Shown: positions 15,989 to 19,094 of the stretch, one piece after another
Numbering within the stretch: position 1 is the stretch's first letter
Layout: the number at the start of each line of letters is the position of its first letter
NCBI GenBank assembly: GCA_047618505.1
Contig: JBLHLB010000040.1
Location: 1-19,094 of the forward strand
Source: JBLHLB01 sp047618505
Lineage (GTDB): Bacteria; Planctomycetota; UBA1135; GCA-002686595
Direction: 5' to 3'
DNA: 19,094 nt
Position numbers and translations under genes: made by a program
The notes under the pieces: generated by a model
Told to the model about the DNA's origin: nothing
Databases searched by the model: none
What the model saw: only the letters and a program-made list of their open reading frames with translations

Positions 15989-17857
15989 CTATTGAATCGT
16001 AAAGGAGAGCAGCTGCGACAAGGACCCCTGCTCACCCGGCTTATGAATCCAGGCCTGGGAATGCAGTGTCAAGCCTACCAATCCGGGTAGATTCGGAATC
16101 GAAAGAGGCAAGCTCAAAAGCCCACCGGGTCCGATGGGTAGGGCCGGAAGAATGGTCATGGGAGAAGCCAGCAAGAGGTCGCCGTTGATTCCCTCAAGCG
16201 GCGTCACTGAGGTCCCTAGGGATAGCGCCAGCTCCGCCACGTCGCCTGGAGTCCCCACGATGTCGTAGGAGAAGGGCTGCCCGATCGTCGGTTGACCACG
16301 CAGGAGCGCACCGGTCTCAATCACGTCGGTGTAGCTTGACATGCTGGGATCGTCGATCAGCTGAACGATTCCACTGGGCCACACCAGCTCAATTCGCTCG
16401 ATCAGCGTGTCGGATCCGATGCCGAAGTTCAGGGCACGCTCCGGCGTGTTGGAAAAGCCGCGACCCACCTGCAGGGTGCGGTAGATATCACGCCCCTCAG
16501 CGGTCCTGGCCCTTGCGCGCACGCCAACTCCGGTGCGATTGGAAAGCACGCCTTCGATCATCAGCGCCGTCCAGCCGTTACCGTTGCCCCTGCTGCGCCA
16601 AAAAAAGTTCCCCTGGAGGCTAGCCGGGTCGTCCTCCGGTCCACCGTTGTTGCAGTAAATGTCGATGTCGCCGTCGCGGTCAAAGTCGCTAAGTCCTTGA
16701 CCGTGCTGACGTGTCTGGCCAGCGCTGGAAAATCTAGAAGCTGCCGAAATGTCCAAGATCTTGAGGCCACCCGCTCCATTGGGGATGACTCCATAGAGCA
16801 CGTCGAAGGAAGCAAGGGTCCGGTTCCCCGTCCCCATCATGATGTCAGGATAGCCGTCCCCGTCGACGTCACCGGAGTCATGCCCCATGTCCGTGTGCCC
16901 CCCCATTCCTGTTCCGCCGCTCACGTTACGGAAGGTGCCGTCTCCGTTACCAAGCAAGACAGGACTGGACCCATTCGGGATGCGCTGATAGAGGGCCACA
17001 TAGATATCCATGACCCCGTCGTTGTCGTAGTCCTGGAAGACCATCCCAAAGGTGTCCGAGAGAATGGCGGCACCGGCTTCTACGGCCACATCCCGGAAGA
17101 CCCCACCCCCTTCGTTATGATACAGGGCGTTGCGCTGATCACCGCAACCAACGCCCACGTCGGGCAAGCCATCTAGATCGTAGTCCGCCGCACCCGTATG
17201 GCGCCACTCAGCAACCCGCGTCAGCCCTGCTACAGTCGACTGGTCGGTAAAGAACAGACCGCCCTCGTTGTGGAAGAGCCGACAGGTGAAGCCCTTGTCG
17301 GAGACGAACAGATCAAGCATTCCGTCCAGATCGTAGTCCAAGCCCGAGACACCGAAGGTCGTTAGCGGATCGAGAGCACCCCCGAGCCCCGCAGAAACAT
17401 CCAACAATCCGCCTGTGGTCTTGATGTCGTTCCGCAACATGCGGTTCGGATAAGGGCGATTCACACGATATGCGGGGGGCGTCCCGCCATTCCCAAAGAA
17501 GAGATCCTCATCCCCATCATTATCGAAATCCGCGGCGATCACGCTCCATTCGTATTCGACAATAGGGGCAACGTTCCAGAGGCCCGTCGCGTCCTCGAAA
17601 GTGTTGTCCGGCAACTGACGGTAGAACCCGTTCGTGCTTCCGGCGTCGGCCGTAACGATGTCCGGCAGCCCGTCCTCGTCCAAGTCCACCACCGCCACCG
17701 CACGACCAAAGCTCACATGGACCGTGTTGGTACCCAGCGCCACGTTGTCGAAGACGATCGGAGCCTGCTGGCGCAGAAGCGGTGCCGCAGAGGCGCTGAC
17801 TCCGACCGCTAGGAATGCTAGGGAATAGGAGGTTAGACGCGGGCTTAGGTGAATCAT
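15989..17857 (-). CDS. Secreted FG-GAP/VCBS repeat protein with ASPIC/UnbV domain
   Basis: 622-aa secreted protein. The ATG at 17857 directly precedes a signal peptide (MIHLSPRLTSYSLAFLAVGV, cleavage after SASAA), so the in-frame extension to 17971 is rejected. Residues about 35-405 form a probable seven-bladed beta-propeller of FG-GAP/VCBS repeats, each with a calcium-loop motif DxDxDG: residues 58, 110, 174, 225, 276, 330 and 391. Residues about 420-500 are an ASPIC/UnbV (CRTAC1-like) domain (NRTGVGVRARARTAEG to RIELVWPSG). The last 100 residues form a beta-rich domain ending in an LxGLTLHSQAWI-type strand; similar C-terminal domains recur, from memory, in exported planctomycete proteins and may serve surface attachment. 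It probably binds calcium and a protein or glycan partner; no catalytic site is visible. The frame is intact and no ribosome binding site is clear. Confidence 0.92.
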   Translation of the reverse strand: MIHLSPRLTSYSLAFLAVGVSASAAPLLRQQAPIVFDNVALGTNTVHVSFGRAVAVVDLDEDGLPDIVTADAGSTNGFYRQLPDNTFEDATGLWNVAPIVEYEWSVIAADFDNDGDEDLFFGNGGTPPAYRVNRPYPNRMLRNDIKTTGGLLDVSAGLGGALDPLTTFGVSGLDYDLDGMLDLFVSDKGFTCRLFHNEGGLFFTDQSTVAGLTRVAEWRHTGAADYDLDGLPDVGVGCGDQRNALYHNEGGGVFRDVAVEAGAAILSDTFGMVFQDYDNDGVMDIYVALYQRIPNGSSPVLLGNGDGTFRNVSGGTGMGGHTDMGHDSGDVDGDGYPDIMMGTGNRTLASFDVLYGVIPNGAGGLKILDISAASRFSSAGQTRQHGQGLSDFDRDGDIDIYCNNGGPEDDPASLQGNFFWRSRGNGNGWTALMIEGVLSNRTGVGVRARARTAEGRDIYRTLQVGRGFSNTPERALNFGIGSDTLIERIELVWPSGIVQLIDDPSMSSYTDVIETGALLRGQPTIGQPFSYDIVGTPGDVAELALSLGTSVTPLEGINGDLLLASPMTILPALPIGPGGLLSLPLSIPNLPGLVGLTLHSQAWIHKPGEQGSLSQLLSFTIQ

Positions 17858-18055
17858 TGTGAGGGGAGCTGGCGGCAGCAATCGCGCTGCTGAGCGGGGT
17901 CGGGTTTTGGCGTCAAGGGCAGGTGGGCGAGATGCCCCTGAATAATCGCCAATCCTAGGTAGTAGCCTCACATTGAAACGCTGCCCAGTGCTCTACTTAC
18001 TATAGCGCATTCTGCGATATAGCGCCCCTAAACGCCGAATAGCCCTTGATCCCCC

Positions 18056-19094
18056 CTACTCCCCCTCTGGGACAAGTTGATGGGTCAACTGCGACAGAGA
18101 GAGGCTTTGCAGGCAAGGCCCCTCCCCAGGGAGCAAGGTGAGCTCCGCAGCGACATCCTGCTCGAGCAGCTTGGACTGTGCGATCCTCGCCGAGGCCAGT
18201 TGATTGGCGGCCGCTGCGCCGACCCATTGGTGCACAGGCAATTTACGCATCGAACGGAAATCTCCTCGATCCCAATCGCGAAAGGACCGGCCGGATATCG
18301 TTGTCAGGCTCGCGGTGTAGGCCTTCGACATGCGCGAATAGGTCGTGGCCACACGCGCCCCATTCTCGACGCCCACCAGGTGGAAACTGTTTCCTTTCAC
18401 CTCCAGGTCCTTGCGTAGCAGTTTGAAGAGATCTTCGAGTGCGTGGTGTGAAGGATGATTGATCCAGCCGTCCTTCGGAGAGACCGCGCAAACAATGACC
18501 CAATCCTTCGGCACTTGCTTTGCCCCCCAATACCGATCGATGGTCCAGTCCGTTGATCGTCGGCCTCCGGCCCCAGGTGCAAATGCAACCAGAACGGAGA
18601 CCTCGGCCGTCGGGTCAAAATCCTCTGGCCGCAGGATCACATAGGGAATCTCGACGCCGTTGCGTCCCCTCAGGGTGGTGTACTCATAGCGCGCCGGAAG
18701 GACTAATTCGACTGCTTCGCGTAGGTTCGCGAGTTCCTCATCAGATTCCACCAGGTCGTAATCCAGGTAGCCGGACTGACCGCATTGCTCGAGGCACTCC
18801 TTGGCTTGCTGGACATTCCCAAGCAGGCTGAATCCACAGGCCATGTTGTAGAAGGCAATTGAGCGAACCTCGGGAAACTCTGTCGCCTTGGCACCGACCT
18901 CTACGGCACGCTTCAACTGTTCCGAGTTGTGCAGGCTATAGGCCAGATAGAACCAGCCCATCCCGTTTTGAGGCTCTGCTACCGTAACCTTCTCCAGGGC
19001 TTCAATTGCCCTTTCCCAGCGTTGGGCGCGCACATGCCTCTCGGCAGAAGTGAAGGCCGAGGTGGGGGCACTGGAATCGCCCTGTACTACAGAC
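18056..19094 (-). CDS. Partial TPR protein with degenerate alpha/beta-hydrolase (esterase-like) domain
   Basis: The frame has no stop up to the right edge, so the gene is cut at its 5' end; 346 codons plus a stop are visible. An in-frame GTG at 19033 is unlikely to be the true start because TPR-like sequence is already under way (AERHVRAQRWERAIEALEKV). Two or three TPR-type helix pairs follow (WERAIEALEKV, WFYLAYSLHNSEQLKRAVEV, AFYNMACGFSLLGNVQQAKECLEQ). Next comes an alpha/beta-hydrolase-like domain: IPYVILRPEDFDP, VSVLVAFAPGAGG, WVIVCAVSPKDGW and HLVGVENGARVATTYS. The last should be the GxSxG nucleophile elbow, but Glu replaces Ser. The usual acidic residue after the next strand (WVGAAAANQ) is also missing, so catalysis is doubtful. 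Residues before the TPRs (VVQGDSSAPTSA) could follow a signal peptide outside the window. Confidence 0.8.
   Translation of the reverse strand, partial: SVVQGDSSAPTSAFTSAERHVRAQRWERAIEALEKVTVAEPQNGMGWFYLAYSLHNSEQLKRAVEVGAKATEFPEVRSIAFYNMACGFSLLGNVQQAKECLEQCGQSGYLDYDLVESDEELANLREAVELVLPARYEYTTLRGRNGVEIPYVILRPEDFDPTAEVSVLVAFAPGAGGRRSTDWTIDRYWGAKQVPKDWVIVCAVSPKDGWINHPSHHALEDLFKLLRKDLEVKGNSFHLVGVENGARVATTYSRMSKAYTASLTTISGRSFRDWDRGDFRSMRKLPVHQWVGAAAANQLASARIAQSKLLEQDVAAELTLLPGEGPCLQSLSLSQLTHQLVPEGE

Overview
The window looks like a piece of a planctomycete (Planctomycetota) chromosome of fairly high GC. The strongest pointer is the adjacent pair at 394-5054: a PSCyt1-DUF1549-DUF1553 cytochrome-like protein followed by a Tat-exported DUF1501 protein, a gene pair typical of this phylum. 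Other pointers are a FG-GAP/ASPIC-UnbV protein, a sulfatase-like lipoprotein carrying a TLPSQ motif, many exported proteins and few clear Shine-Dalgarno sites. I cannot place it below phylum.

Layout from left to right. A partial minus-strand gene with an N-terminal membrane segment runs off the left edge (1-115), with a perfect hairpin just upstream of its start. Then come the PSCyt/DUF1501 pair on plus (394-5054), a convergent secreted M20 amidohydrolase on minus (5081-6592), and a 418-bp gene-free stretch with two hairpins and a 12-bp tandem repeat. Next are a SprA-related HExxH putative metalloprotease (7011-7763) and a sulfatase-superfamily lipoprotein (7849-10290), both on plus. On minus lies a clearly broken PAS histidine kinase (10313-11486), downstream of an endonuclease/exonuclease/phosphatase-family lipoprotein (11529-12389). 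On plus follow an unrecognised three-helix membrane protein (12605-14623) and an M29-like aminopeptidase (14667-15713). The aminopeptidase stop codon lies inside a 166-bp palindromic, MITE-like element (15710-15875). On minus are a FG-GAP/ASPIC-UnbV secreted protein (15989-17857) and a TPR plus alpha/beta-hydrolase-like protein (18056-19094) that runs off the right edge and seems to lack its catalytic serine.

Functionally this is a cell-envelope and scavenging neighbourhood: most proteins carry export signals and belong to hydrolase or surface-protein families. No single pathway joins them all; only PSCyt/DUF1501 is a confident operon. No tRNA, rRNA, CRISPR array or intact transposase was seen.

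The best leads are: (1) the 166-bp palindrome, whose two 56-nt arms differ at 8 places, 7 of which stay paired as G-U in plus-strand RNA, and which sits on a CTAG that holds the aminopeptidase stop codon; (2) the multiply broken histidine kinase; (3) two enzyme-fold proteins with altered catalytic residues, Thr for Cys/Ser in the sulfatase motif and GVENG in place of GxSxG; (4) the unrecognised membrane protein at 12605-14623.
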